A stretch of DNA of 5,652 bases from assembly GCA_964577665.1 (NCBI GenBank), contig CAZOBD010000220.1:1-5652 (forward strand), in the 5' to 3' direction. Every line of letters begins with the position of its first letter. Position 1 is the stretch's first letter. The notes below the pieces were generated by a model. It saw only the letters and a list, made by a program, of their open reading frames with translations. It made no database searches and was not told where the DNA came from. Source of the stretch: CAYVTD01 sp964577665 (GTDB taxonomy: Bacteria; Bacteroidota; Ignavibacteria; Kapaibacteriales; UBA2268). Below are positions 1-4,653 of the stretch, in pieces. The position numbers were made by a program, and so were the translations under genes.

Positions 1-565
1 TGTGCTTCAGAAATAAGTTTTTTAAATCTGTTAATTTGGTTTCTATATCGGTATGGTGATTTCTATACTCTTTTGCTGAAAAGGATTTATCCTGCTGTAG
101 TTTGTCTTTGTATAAAAGACTATAGAAATAAGGGAATGCAACTTCATCTTCATATTTCAAATGATCTAAAACTTCTGCAAAATATTGATTAAAAAATTGT
201 TCAATTAATTTAAAATCTTTACTGCTATGATTGCTTTCTAACTTTTTCAAATAGTGCTTTAATTCAGGGTATTTGTCTTCAATATAAAATGAATGGCTGT
301 TTTTCAAGAAAGACAAAACTGATGTAATATCATCAATTTTTTCTGTTTCATTTTCCGTGGGAAAGAATCCATTATACAAATTTGCGATAACGATAAATGT
401 GTTAAGATTAGTATTGTTTTCATTACATAATTCTTTAACAGTCAAGTTATCCACTGAAAAATCAATATCAAAATGCTGCAAACAAAGTAACAATGAATAG
501 TTTTCATTGATTAAATCAAGCATTTTTTTGTCTTTGGTTATATAGGACTTCTGAGTTTTATACAT
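1..565 (-). CDS. Hemerythrin/RIC-like di-iron domain protein, 3' end cut off by window edge
   Basis: The frame is open for 188 codons from the ATG at 565 to the left edge, so the C-terminus is missing. An N-terminal segment (about residues 15-66) resembles the ScdA_N-type domain of RIC/YtfE proteins but lacks its cysteines. From about residue 80 the helical protein carries histidines and acids in hemerythrin-like spacing: H91 (NSHSFYIE), H135 with E139 and E141 (DHLKYEDEVAFPY), and H170/H171 (RNHHTDIE). A final ligand would be expected beyond the edge. Family members bind a di-iron centre and are linked to repair of iron-sulfur clusters after nitrosative or oxidative stress, or to oxygen or NO sensing. 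The role here is inferred. The gene is strikingly AT-rich, and its A-rich leader has no Shine-Dalgarno site, unlike the antitoxin gene facing it. The divergent arrangement gives no operon partner inside the window. Domain call is firm; exact subfamily is uncertain. Confidence 0.82.
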   Translation of the reverse strand, partial: MYKTQKSYITKDKKMLDLINENYSLLLCLQHFDIDFSVDNLTVKELCNENNTNLNTFIVIANLYNGFFPTENETEKIDDITSVLSFLKNSHSFYIEDKYPELKHYLKKLESNHSSKDFKLIEQFFNQYFAEVLDHLKYEDEVAFPYFYSLLYKDKLQQDKSFSAKEYRNHHTDIETKLTDLKNLFLKH

Positions 566-701
566 TTTTTTTGTAAAGTTAATTTAAAATTTTCTTCAAG
601 ATATTTTATATCATTATTTTATAATATACCAAATCTTTTCCAAATAAACAATACGTGAAACTACCCAGTTTATCCCAATTTTGGCGTTTTTTGTTGATAT
701 A

Positions 702-790
702 GCCGTTGTTCGCTGGCTTCGGAATCGCAAGCCTCCGCAATTCGCCACTTCCGCCCGCCCTGCCCCTGCGGCTCTTCCTGCCGGCTTGCT
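702..790. repeat. GC-rich intergenic patch with nested inverted repeats
   Basis: About 90 bases of GC-rich DNA, cytosine-rich on the plus strand, sit in an otherwise very AT-rich spacer between the divergent hemerythrin and antitoxin genes. GCAAGCC (727-733) pairs with GGCTTGC (783-789), and inside it CCGCA (735-739) pairs with TGCGG (767-771), so an imperfect long hairpin is possible. No open frame here looks like a real protein. It could be a dispersed repeat or a remnant of inserted DNA. The rest of the 566-824 spacer is AT-rich leader with nothing else that I recognise. Confidence 0.4.
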
Positions 791-824
791 TTCCTTGTCA
801 TGTTTTTTCTTTTTGTTCATATGT

Positions 825-853
825 TTTACTCTAAAATCTTTCTTTTGTATATT
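825..853 (+). promoter_or_regulatory. Probable sigma-70 promoter of the toxin-antitoxin operon
   Basis: TTTACT (825-830) and TATATT (848-853) are separated by 17 bases, giving four and five matches to the -35 and -10 consensus. Transcription would start near 860, about 40 bases before the antitoxin ATG. The -10 box overlaps the first of two direct repeats, which fits repression by the antitoxin or the complex. Confidence 0.5.
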
Positions 854-884
854 CGTAACTATGTAATACAGTATATACGTAAAT
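847..884 (+). promoter_or_regulatory. Direct-repeat operator candidate upstream of the antitoxin gene
   Basis: Two 14-base copies of GTATATwCGTAAmT start at 847 and 871 and match at 12 of 14 positions. Their 24-base start-to-start spacing is close to two helical turns, so both would face the same side of the DNA. The first covers the -10 box and the second lies just downstream of the likely start site. Ribbon-helix-helix antitoxins commonly bind repeated sites over their own promoter, so autoregulation is the natural reading. Binding itself is inferred. Confidence 0.5.
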
Positions 885-902
885 CAATATTATGGAGTTT
901 TT

Positions 903-1187
903 ATGCCGTCTGTTAAGAAGTCAATGATTTCAATAAGGTTAACCCGTCAGGAGAAAGAAAAAATCAAACTTCTTTCCGGTTTAGAGCAAAAGCCGGTTTC
1001 TCAGCTTGTTAAAGATTTAGTTGAAAAAGAGCTAAGTTCAAAAAAACTCAGTGCCTTAGATTTAAGAAAACTGCCGCGTGATACAAGGTCAGCCGTTTTA
1101 AGGCAAATGACTGAGCTCGCCATGCCTGTTTATAATAAGTATAAAGATGAGCTCTATATTGATGAAACTGGAGACGGAATAGAATGA
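903..1187 (+). CDS. Ribbon-helix-helix antitoxin of a MazF/PemK-type toxin
   Basis: This 94-residue protein has a ribbon-helix-helix-like N-terminus: a short beta strand (SMISIRLT, about 7-14) followed by two helices (about 15-45, ending VEKELSS). Such domains dimerise and bind operator DNA. The C-terminal half has a LRKLPRDTRSAVLRQ segment (about 55-69) followed by an acidic tail (DELYIDETGDGIE). That layout is typical of antitoxins that wrap around and neutralise MazF-like RNases. The start is supported by GGAG at 894-897, five bases before the ATG. Its stop overlaps the toxin start by ATGA, indicating translational coupling and the usual antitoxin-first order. It is an RHH-type antitoxin, not the AbrB-fold MazE of E. 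coli, so I give no gene symbol. Autoregulation through the upstream direct repeats is likely. Confidence 0.85.
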   Translation: MPSVKKSMISIRLTRQEKEKIKLLSGLEQKPVSQLVKDLVEKELSSKKLSALDLRKLPRDTRSAVLRQMTELAMPVYNKYKDELYIDETGDGIE

Positions 1188-1552
1188 AATCAAAAAAGTC
1201 TCAAAAAGTTTATCTTCAGGGTGATATATGCCTCGTTGATTTTAACCCAACCCTTGGAGCAGAAATGCAAAAAATCAGACCTGCAGTTATCCTAAACGGC
1301 AATTTTGCTGTTGGGCTCGATTTGCGTATAGTTGCTCCCGTTACAAGCTGGAAATCCGATTTTGATAAGATTTGGTGGCTTGTAAAGCTGTTGCCTGGTT
1401 CTGATACCGGCTTAGATTCCATTAGTGCGGTAAACTGCTACCAGCTTCGTTGTGTTTCATTGCAAAGAATAAAAAAAAGATTGGGCAGTGCAGGTGCTGA
1501 TTTAGAGAATATAGTAGCAACGTCCCAAAACTGCATTGATATATTGCAATAA
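1184..1552 (+). CDS. mazF: MazF/PemK-family mRNA-cleaving toxin
   Basis: At 122 residues it is about the usual length for MazF/PemK toxins, which are single-domain SH3-like endoribonucleases that cut mRNA at short sequence motifs. Family landmarks appear in order: GDICLVDFNPTLGAE (13-27), the RPAVIL strand (32-37), VAPVTS (50-55), and the YQLRCVS plus IKKRLG region (86-101), matching the usual DQIRxVDxxRLG block. By family comparison R32 and T54 correspond to the catalytic arginine and serine/threonine, so the toxin looks intact. Its ATG overlaps the antitoxin TGA, and GGAG (1170-1173) lies ten bases upstream of the start, so both proteins should come from one transcript. A longer than usual lysine-rich N-terminus (MKSKKSQK) precedes the fold. 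Cleavage specificity cannot be read from the sequence. Confidence 0.92.
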   Translation: MKSKKSQKVYLQGDICLVDFNPTLGAEMQKIRPAVILNGNFAVGLDLRIVAPVTSWKSDFDKIWWLVKLLPGSDTGLDSISAVNCYQLRCVSLQRIKKRLGSAGADLENIVATSQNCIDILQ

Positions 1553-1651
1553 CTGTACTTACACCCATATCTCAAAATTCCGTATCTCAGAAAAAAAATT
1601 CAGGCAGGCGGCACGGGTCTTCTTTATTGAATTGCTCGCAGGGTGAAAAAC

Positions 1652-1680
1652 CCGCCCCCCCTGTGGCGGTTGTTTCTTTA
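1652..1680 (+). terminator. Possible terminator of the toxin-antitoxin operon
   Basis: CCGCC (1652-1656) pairs with GGCGG (1665-1669), followed by a T-rich run with interruptions to 1680. The stem is short, with an alternative pairing of GGGT (1641-1644) with ACCC just before it. It lies about 100 bases beyond the toxin stop. It could equally be part of an intergenic repeat. Confidence 0.3.
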
Positions 1681-1682
1681 TA

Positions 1683-1789
1683 TTTATTTTCTTCGCTCTC
1701 AAAGGCACATCGCTCTTATTTATTTTCTTTGCTCTCAAAGGCAACTCGCATATATTTTATTCTTTTGCTCTCAGTGGTTTATCGCTCTC
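1683..1789. repeat. Degenerate 36-bp tandem repeat, three copies
   Basis: Copies start at 1683, 1719 and 1755, with lengths 36, 36 and 35. They share a T-rich head and the core TTCTTTGCTCTCAAAGGCA or a close variant, followed by a variable ending with TCGC. The first two agree closely and the third is more diverged. There is no unique spacer between copies, so it is not a CRISPR array. Frames open across it have no protein-like features. Confidence 0.7.
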
Positions 1790-1797
1790 TTCTTTCA

Positions 1798-1821
1798 CCT
1801 TCCCTTATTTATAAGGGAGGG
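1798..1821. repeat. Short palindromic intergenic hairpin
   Basis: CCTTCCCTTAT (1798-1808) pairs with ATAAGGGAGGG (1811-1821) around a tiny loop, with one G-T pair. It is followed by GCCGGGGTAGGATT rather than a T-run, so it is not a canonical terminator. The GGGAGGG..GGGG..GG arrangement resembles the element at 4289-4350 and suggests a dispersed repeat family. Confidence 0.5.
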
Positions 1822-1837
1822 CCGGGGTAGGATTACC

Positions 1838-2166
1838 TTATGTACAAAGGCACATATCCACATAAATAGTGAAAACTAAAATGTGTCCATAGGGCTTCGC
1901 TGGTTTTTCAATATTATTATATTCAACGTTAATGGATAATATATTCAAAATTTATTTAAAATTACTGTATATAAATTGTTGTTATAATATAGTTAAGTGT
2001 TTAATTATGGTATCTTCAAAATATTGTTATAGGGGAGCACTTATCCACATTTTACCAACATGGCAATTAGAGGTGTAATATTTCGATTATCTTTTTTACG
2101 TGTTGTATCGGTGTTGTAAGAAAAAAGGATAAATATGATAAAATACAGTAAAGAAAATTTCAATAT
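1838..2166. other. AT-rich intergenic region without a convincing gene
   Basis: No frame here looks like a protein. Features of note are a perfect -10 hexamer TATAAT at 1983-1988 without a good -35 partner, and a TTATCCACA match to the DnaA-box consensus at 2041-2049. A short ATG frame starting at 2136 has a good AAGGAT site but runs into the antisense of the tRNA-Leu gene. I regard the stretch as a spacer. Confidence 0.5.
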
Positions 2167-2191
2167 AAAAACTGACAGTAATAATGTCAGT
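2167..2191 (-). terminator. Intrinsic terminator of the tRNA-Val/tRNA-Leu transcript
   Basis: Read on the minus strand, ACTGACA (2191-2185) and TGTCAGT (2177-2171) form a perfect 7-bp stem with a seven-base loop, running directly into five T residues (2171-2167). It lies 60 bases past the 3' end of tRNA-Leu, in the right orientation. Confidence 0.65.
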
Positions 2192-2251
2192 AATTGTATT
2201 TATAATATCTTATATCTTTTTATTTTCCAATTAGTTACGGTGGTACATCAG

Positions 2252-2337
2252 TACAGAAGGTGGGAGTCGAACCCACACGGGTTTTGAAGCCCACTGGATT
2301 TTGAGTCCAGCGCGTCTGCCAGTTCCGCCACTTCTGC
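2252..2337 (-). tRNA. tRNA-Leu, anticodon CAA
   Basis: An 86-base cloverleaf with a long variable arm, as expected for class II leucine tRNA. The acceptor GCAGAAG pairs with CTTCTGT, the last pair being G-U, followed by discriminator A at 2252. The anticodon stem CTGGA/TCCAG encloses CTCAAAA, placing the anticodon CAA at 2301-2303; it reads UUG codons. The T loop is GTTCGACTC. No CCA follows the discriminator in the DNA, so it must be added after transcription. It is the second gene of a minus-strand tRNA pair. Confidence 0.95.
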
Positions 2338-2343
2338 TTCTTA

Positions 2344-2383
2344 AAAAAGGGACGAATTGCTAAAACTTTAGCTGTCCCTTTTT
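2344..2383 (-). terminator. Terminator-like hairpin between the two tRNA genes
   Basis: AAAAAGGGAC (2344-2353) pairs with GTCCCTTTTT (2374-2383), and inside this GCTAAA (2359-2364) pairs with TTTAGC (2367-2372). On the minus strand it lies directly between tRNA-Val and tRNA-Leu and ends in a U-run. No promoter is visible between it and tRNA-Leu, six bases away, so full termination would silence tRNA-Leu. Partial termination or a processing element is more plausible. The element is symmetric enough to work on either strand. Confidence 0.45.
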
Positions 2384-2384
2384 G

Positions 2385-2459
2385 TGGGCGGTGAGAGATT
2401 CGAACTCCCGACCCCCTCGGTGTAAACGAGGTGCTCTGAACCAGCTGAGCTAACCGCCC
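2385..2459 (-). tRNA. tRNA-Val, anticodon TAC
   Basis: A 75-base cloverleaf. The acceptor GGGCGGT/ACCGCCC is perfect, with discriminator A at 2385. The D arm contains TAGCTCAGCTGGTTCAGAGC. The anticodon stem CCTCG/CGAGG encloses TTTACAC, so the anticodon TAC lies at 2422-2424 and reads GUA and other valine codons. The T arm contains GGGAGTTCGAATCTC. CCA is not encoded. It is the first gene of the pair, with tRNA-Leu 47 bases downstream. Confidence 0.96.
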
Positions 2460-2514
2460 TATACAGAATTACAAATCTAAGAGATTTATCTTTTTTTTCC
2501 AAATATTTTTCTAA

Positions 2515-2543
2515 GATATTTTTCAACAATTCTTTGGTGTCAA
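2515..2543 (-). promoter_or_regulatory. Probable promoter of the tRNA pair
   Basis: On the minus strand a perfect -35 box TTGACA (2543-2538) is followed after 17 bases by AATATC (2520-2515), a moderate -10. Transcription would start near 2508, leaving a 50-base leader before tRNA-Val. The -10 is weak, so the exact box is uncertain, but the -35 and spacing are good. Confidence 0.45.
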
Positions 2544-2831
2544 AACATAATTATAAATTTCTTCTGGCACAGCGTTTGAATATCAAGGGTAAGAAGCTCG
2601 ATGAATAAAGGGCTTAAAGCGATATAGAGAAATTTATTTGGCTAATAATAGACAAGGATGTTAAGTTATGAACAGTATTCCACAAGTTATCAACACGGGA
2701 TTTGATTTTCGTTTATGGCAAGCTGTAATTTTCTTTATTTGGTATTATTGCTGCCAATATTCCCACATTTTTTCAACATGTATAGCATTTGATATATTTT
2801 TTTGTTAAACTTGTAAAGAGGTAAATAAGAT
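2544..2831. other. Intergenic region upstream of the AhpD-like gene
   Basis: AT-rich spacer between the divergent tRNA promoter and the gene starting at 2832. A 46-codon frame (2668-2808) has AAGGA ahead of its ATG but encodes a low-complexity, aromatic-rich peptide and I do not call it. TTATCAACA at 2688-2696 is one base from the DnaA-box consensus. The promoter for the 2832 gene presumably lies near the end of this stretch, but I see no convincing boxes. Confidence 0.4.
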
Positions 2832-3182
2832 ATGGACGGCTCTTTGTATGAGGAATTTAAGGAAAGACGGAGACAGGGAAATGAATCTGTATTGGGGGAA
2901 GATTATCTGCCGTTTAAAAGATTTTATGCTCTTGATTCAAGGGCATACGAAGACGGGGCGGTTCCAAAAAAATATAAGGAACTTACAGGTCTTTCCGTTT
3001 CAATGGCTTTGAGATGCAATGATTGTGTGCTCTATCATATTGATCAGGCTTATAAAAGCGGCTGCTCTAAAGCAGAAATCATTGAATCTATGAATATTGC
3101 GCTGGTTATCGGGGGATCCATCGTAATTCCGCATCTGCGGTTTGGCATGGAGGCTTTAAATGAAATTTATTTTAATAAATAA
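2832..3182 (+). CDS. AhpD/carboxymuconolactone decarboxylase-like protein
   Basis: A 116-residue single-domain protein. The segment LRCNDCVLYHIDQA (60-73) carries the C62-x-x-C65-x-x-x-H69 motif of AhpD-like members of the carboxymuconolactone decarboxylase family. It is followed by the helical stretch SGCSKAEIIESMNIALVIGGSIVIPH, typical of the fold. Members with this thiol pair act as thiol-disulfide reductants or peroxidase partners, while true decarboxylases lack the cysteines. An oxidoreductase or peroxide-defence role is therefore the better guess, with the actual substrate unknown. The start is backed by GAGG (2818-2821), ten bases before the ATG. It is followed after 32 bases by the J-domain gene on the same strand, so cotranscription is likely. 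Length is normal for the short one-domain members, which assemble as oligomers. No peroxiredoxin gene is adjacent. Confidence 0.85.
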   Translation: MDGSLYEEFKERRRQGNESVLGEDYLPFKRFYALDSRAYEDGAVPKKYKELTGLSVSMALRCNDCVLYHIDQAYKSGCSKAEIIESMNIALVIGGSIVIPHLRFGMEALNEIYFNK

Positions 3183-3214
3183 GGAAAAAAATTAAATAAG
3201 GGCAAAATCATATT

Positions 3215-4135
3215 ATGAACAACAAGCAAGCTATTGAGGAACATCCAGTTATTTCAGAGCTGAGGAATAGAATAAGAAAGTGTAAAGAGGAGCTTTTAAT
3301 TCTGCTGGACGATTGGCACTATATGCAAAATGTCCGGCAGCCCTACATAGTCTTTCTTTATGAATCAATTTTTGGCGATCTGGAAATAGAGCTGCAAAAA
3401 AAATCACGGGTCCGGTCTGAACTTGAGCGGCGGATAGAACTTCTCTCTCTAAAATTGAAAAGAGGAGAGAGACTTAGTGAAGACACTATTACGTTTGTTG
3501 AAAAAGTTGTTGCCAACGAGTTTAACAGGCAGCAGAAATTCAGTCCAAACGGTGATTATCAGAGGAAGCAATACAGCGGCAGCCATAATGTGGGTTTTAC
3601 TGCTGAAAAAGATATGAGAAAACGCTCGATGCCTCATTTATATAGAACGATAGTTAAAAAACTTCATCCTGATATTGCAGGTGAATCGGATTTTTTTAAA
3701 AAATACTGGGATAATGTTCAAAACGCATATAAGACAAAAAACCTCCATCGACTGGAAATGTTTTATAAGATTCTTTGCGAAGAAAATCAACACTTTCCGG
3801 ATATCAAAAGCGAAGAATCTGCTTTGAGACAGGAAATTCAAGAACTGGAAATTAATATTGCCGCCGAAAGAAGACGAATAGAGCGTATGAAGTGTGAAGA
3901 GCCTTTCAGCTTTGAAGATAAGCTTGATGACCGCACATGGATAATACGAAGAAAAAGAAAACTACAGGAAAAACTTTTCCAGATTGACCGTAATATAAGA
4001 CATCATCAGCGGCTTTTAAGCAATCTTACGGCTAAGAAATCAGGGGGAAACGGCAGCGCATCCACTTTTAATAACGGCAGTGCAAAACGGAGTTTTGGAA
4101 GAGAAGTACATTCCCAAATCGGAGTTTGGGAATGA
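3215..4135 (+). CDS. Coiled-coil protein with internal J domain (HPD motif)
   Basis: A 306-residue, highly charged protein. An N-terminal helical region (about 10-85, ending LSLKLKRGE) looks like coiled coil. A polar linker (about 105-135) leads to a J-domain-like segment at about 138-190, with LYRTIVKKLHPD (HPD at 151-153) followed by WDNVQNAYKTKN and LEMFYKIL, matching helices II and III of the fold. A second coiled coil (about 200-270, LRQEIQELEINIAAERRRIERM) follows, then a low-complexity tail. J domains stimulate the ATPase of DnaK-type Hsp70; the HPD makes that activity plausible, but the client is unknown. There is no zinc-finger or DnaJ C-terminal domain, so this is a class C type J protein. 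The likely ribosome site is a weak AAGGGC about 12 bases upstream. Residues 290-306 and the stop are encoded by the first unit of a 63-bp repeat, so the native C-terminus has probably been altered. Confidence 0.8.
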   Translation: MNNKQAIEEHPVISELRNRIRKCKEELLILLDDWHYMQNVRQPYIVFLYESIFGDLEIELQKKSRVRSELERRIELLSLKLKRGERLSEDTITFVEKVVANEFNRQQKFSPNGDYQRKQYSGSHNVGFTAEKDMRKRSMPHLYRTIVKKLHPDIAGESDFFKKYWDNVQNAYKTKNLHRLEMFYKILCEENQHFPDIKSEESALRQEIQELEINIAAERRRIERMKCEEPFSFEDKLDDRTWIIRRKRKLQEKLFQIDRNIRHHQRLLSNLTAKKSGGNGSASTFNNGSAKRSFGREVHSQIGVWE

Positions 4136-4202
4136 GATGGGAATGCAAAACGGAGTTTTGGAAGAGAAGTACATTCCCAAAACAGAGTTTGGGAATGAGA
4201 TG
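4081..4202 (+). repeat. 63-bp tandem repeat with two hairpins per unit, overlapping a gene end
   Basis: Two copies (4081-4139 and 4144-4202, start-to-start 63 bases) match at 57 of 59 positions. Each unit contains two hairpins: CAAAAC-GGA-GTTTTG, and ATTCCCAAA...TTTGGGAAT, the latter with a C[AG]GA loop. GGAG appears in or beside both loops, and GGAGTTTGGGAATG looks like a Shine-Dalgarno site with an ATG seven bases on. The period is a multiple of three, so frames stay open; one encodes a 21-residue peptide twice. That frame starts from a GTG at 4080 and I do not call it a gene. The first copy supplies the last 17 codons and stop of the J-domain gene. Confidence 0.9.
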
Positions 4203-4238
4203 ATAATTTGGCTAAAGCCTCACTGCCGGATTTTCATA

Positions 4239-4258
4239 CCCCGACTTAAAAGTCGGGG
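4239..4258. repeat. Perfect GC-rich palindrome
   Basis: CCCCGACTT (4239-4247) and AAGTCGGGG (4250-4258) form a perfect 9-bp inverted repeat around AA. It is about 100 bases past the J-domain gene stop, but no T-run follows on either strand, so it is not a textbook terminator. It could still slow polymerase or block 3' decay. It looks like a dispersed intergenic palindrome. Confidence 0.75.
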
Positions 4259-4288
4259 CTATTAAATCTTATATCTTAGCGGTATTAT

Positions 4289-4350
4289 CCCCAAGGGGAG
4301 GGAGATTAAGAATGTAGTTCCCTCCCTTTGGGGAGGGTTAGGGAGGGGCT
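4289..4350. repeat. Inverted repeat of the CCCTCCCTTTGGGGAGGG type
   Basis: CCCCAAGGGGAGGGA (4289-4303) pairs with TCCCTCCCTTTGGGG (4319-4333) at 14 Watson-Crick positions and one G-T across a 15-base spacer. It is followed by AGGGTTAGGGAGGGGCTT to 4350. The second arm also has its own small inverted repeat (CCCTCCC..GGGAGGG). G-runs on one strand might form a quadruplex. No coding content is seen. Confidence 0.65.
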
Positions 4351-4416
4351 TAAAATAAGCAGATGAAACAGACATGATTAGGGAAAAGCACGCAAGGGGA
4401 TGATTATTTCAGCATT

Positions 4417-4475
4417 GTTTCAGCATCTCAAGTTAGAGGATCATCATACGTGAGATTCTGAAACAAGTTCAGAAT
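4417..4475. repeat. Overlapping inverted repeats with two competing hairpins
   Basis: ATTCTGAA (4455-4462) and TTCAGAAT (4468-4475) form a perfect 8-bp stem with a five-base loop. The same DNA can pair differently: GTTTCAGCATCTCA (4417-4430) is the inverse of TGAGATTCTGAAAC (4451-4464) at 13 of 14 positions. The two structures exclude each other. There is no T-run and no gene immediately downstream. It looks like a partly duplicated dispersed palindrome. Confidence 0.6.
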
Positions 4476-4502
4476 GACAACACTGAAAATTTTTAACATC
4501 TA

Positions 4503-4525
4503 TCCAACATCTGGCAGATGTTGGA
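4503..4525. repeat. Perfect 11-bp inverted repeat around a single base
   Basis: TCCAACATCTG (4503-4513) and CAGATGTTGGA (4515-4525) are exact inverse copies about one central G. The flanks also repeat ACATCT (4497-4502 region and 4526-4531). A near-perfect palindrome such as this could be a protein-binding site or another dispersed repeat; nothing nearby decides which. Confidence 0.7.
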
Positions 4526-4545
4526 CATCTGAAACCGAGAGTTTA

Positions 4546-4572
4546 TGCAAATCGGAGTTTGGGAATGAGATG
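4546..4572 (+). repeat. Partial third copy of the 63-bp repeat unit
   Basis: The 25 bases at 4548-4572 are identical to 4115-4139, the second half of the first 63-bp unit including the GGAGTTTGGG hairpin arm. The preceding TGCAAA matches the unit start, as if recombination between the two CAAA..GGAG half-sites removed 36 bases. It lies about 340 bases from the tandem pair, in the same orientation. Confidence 0.8.
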
Positions 4573-4653
4573 AAATACAGGTTTTTTTTAGGGGAGCTAT
4601 GCCGCAGGAAAATAATTTCCTTTTATGTTTTCTATTCTAATAATGTTATATTT

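Noticed and set aside
614..820. 68-codon minus-strand frame in the GC-rich patch
   Set aside because: It depends on the patch composition, gives a low-complexity basic and alanine/glycine-rich start, has no ribosome site and overlaps the antitoxin promoter side.
1683..1789. CRISPR array because of the 36-base period
   Set aside because: Copies abut without spacers and are degenerate, and no cas gene is present.
1627..1879. Two overlapping plus-strand frames and a minus-strand frame over the 36-bp repeat
   Set aside because: Their peptides merely translate the repeat (recurring FLCSQR-like or LRAKKIN-like strings) and have no domain or start signal.
2041..2049. TTATCCACA DnaA-box match, with near matches at 1854 and 2688, as a replication origin
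   Set aside because: The sites are hundreds of bases apart, unclustered, with no dnaA, dnaN or unwinding-element context; single 9-mers are expected by chance in AT-rich DNA.
2136..2288. About 50-codon frame with a good AAGGAT ribosome site
   Set aside because: It reads through the tRNA terminator and the antisense of tRNA-Leu, producing the familiar spurious RRWESNPHGF ending.
2668..2808. 46-codon frame with AAGGA upstream
   Set aside because: The peptide is aromatic-rich with no recognisable family, and the frame could be open by chance in AT-rich spacer. Left uncalled.
4080..4265. 61-codon frame encoding a 21-residue tandem peptide
   Set aside because: It exists because the 63-bp repeat is a multiple of three; it begins on GTG inside the J-domain gene, and the peptide follows from the hairpin sequence.
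4289..4350. Terminator of the J-domain operon
   Set aside because: The stem is strong but has a 15-base loop and is followed by GGG-rich sequence, with no U-run on either strand.
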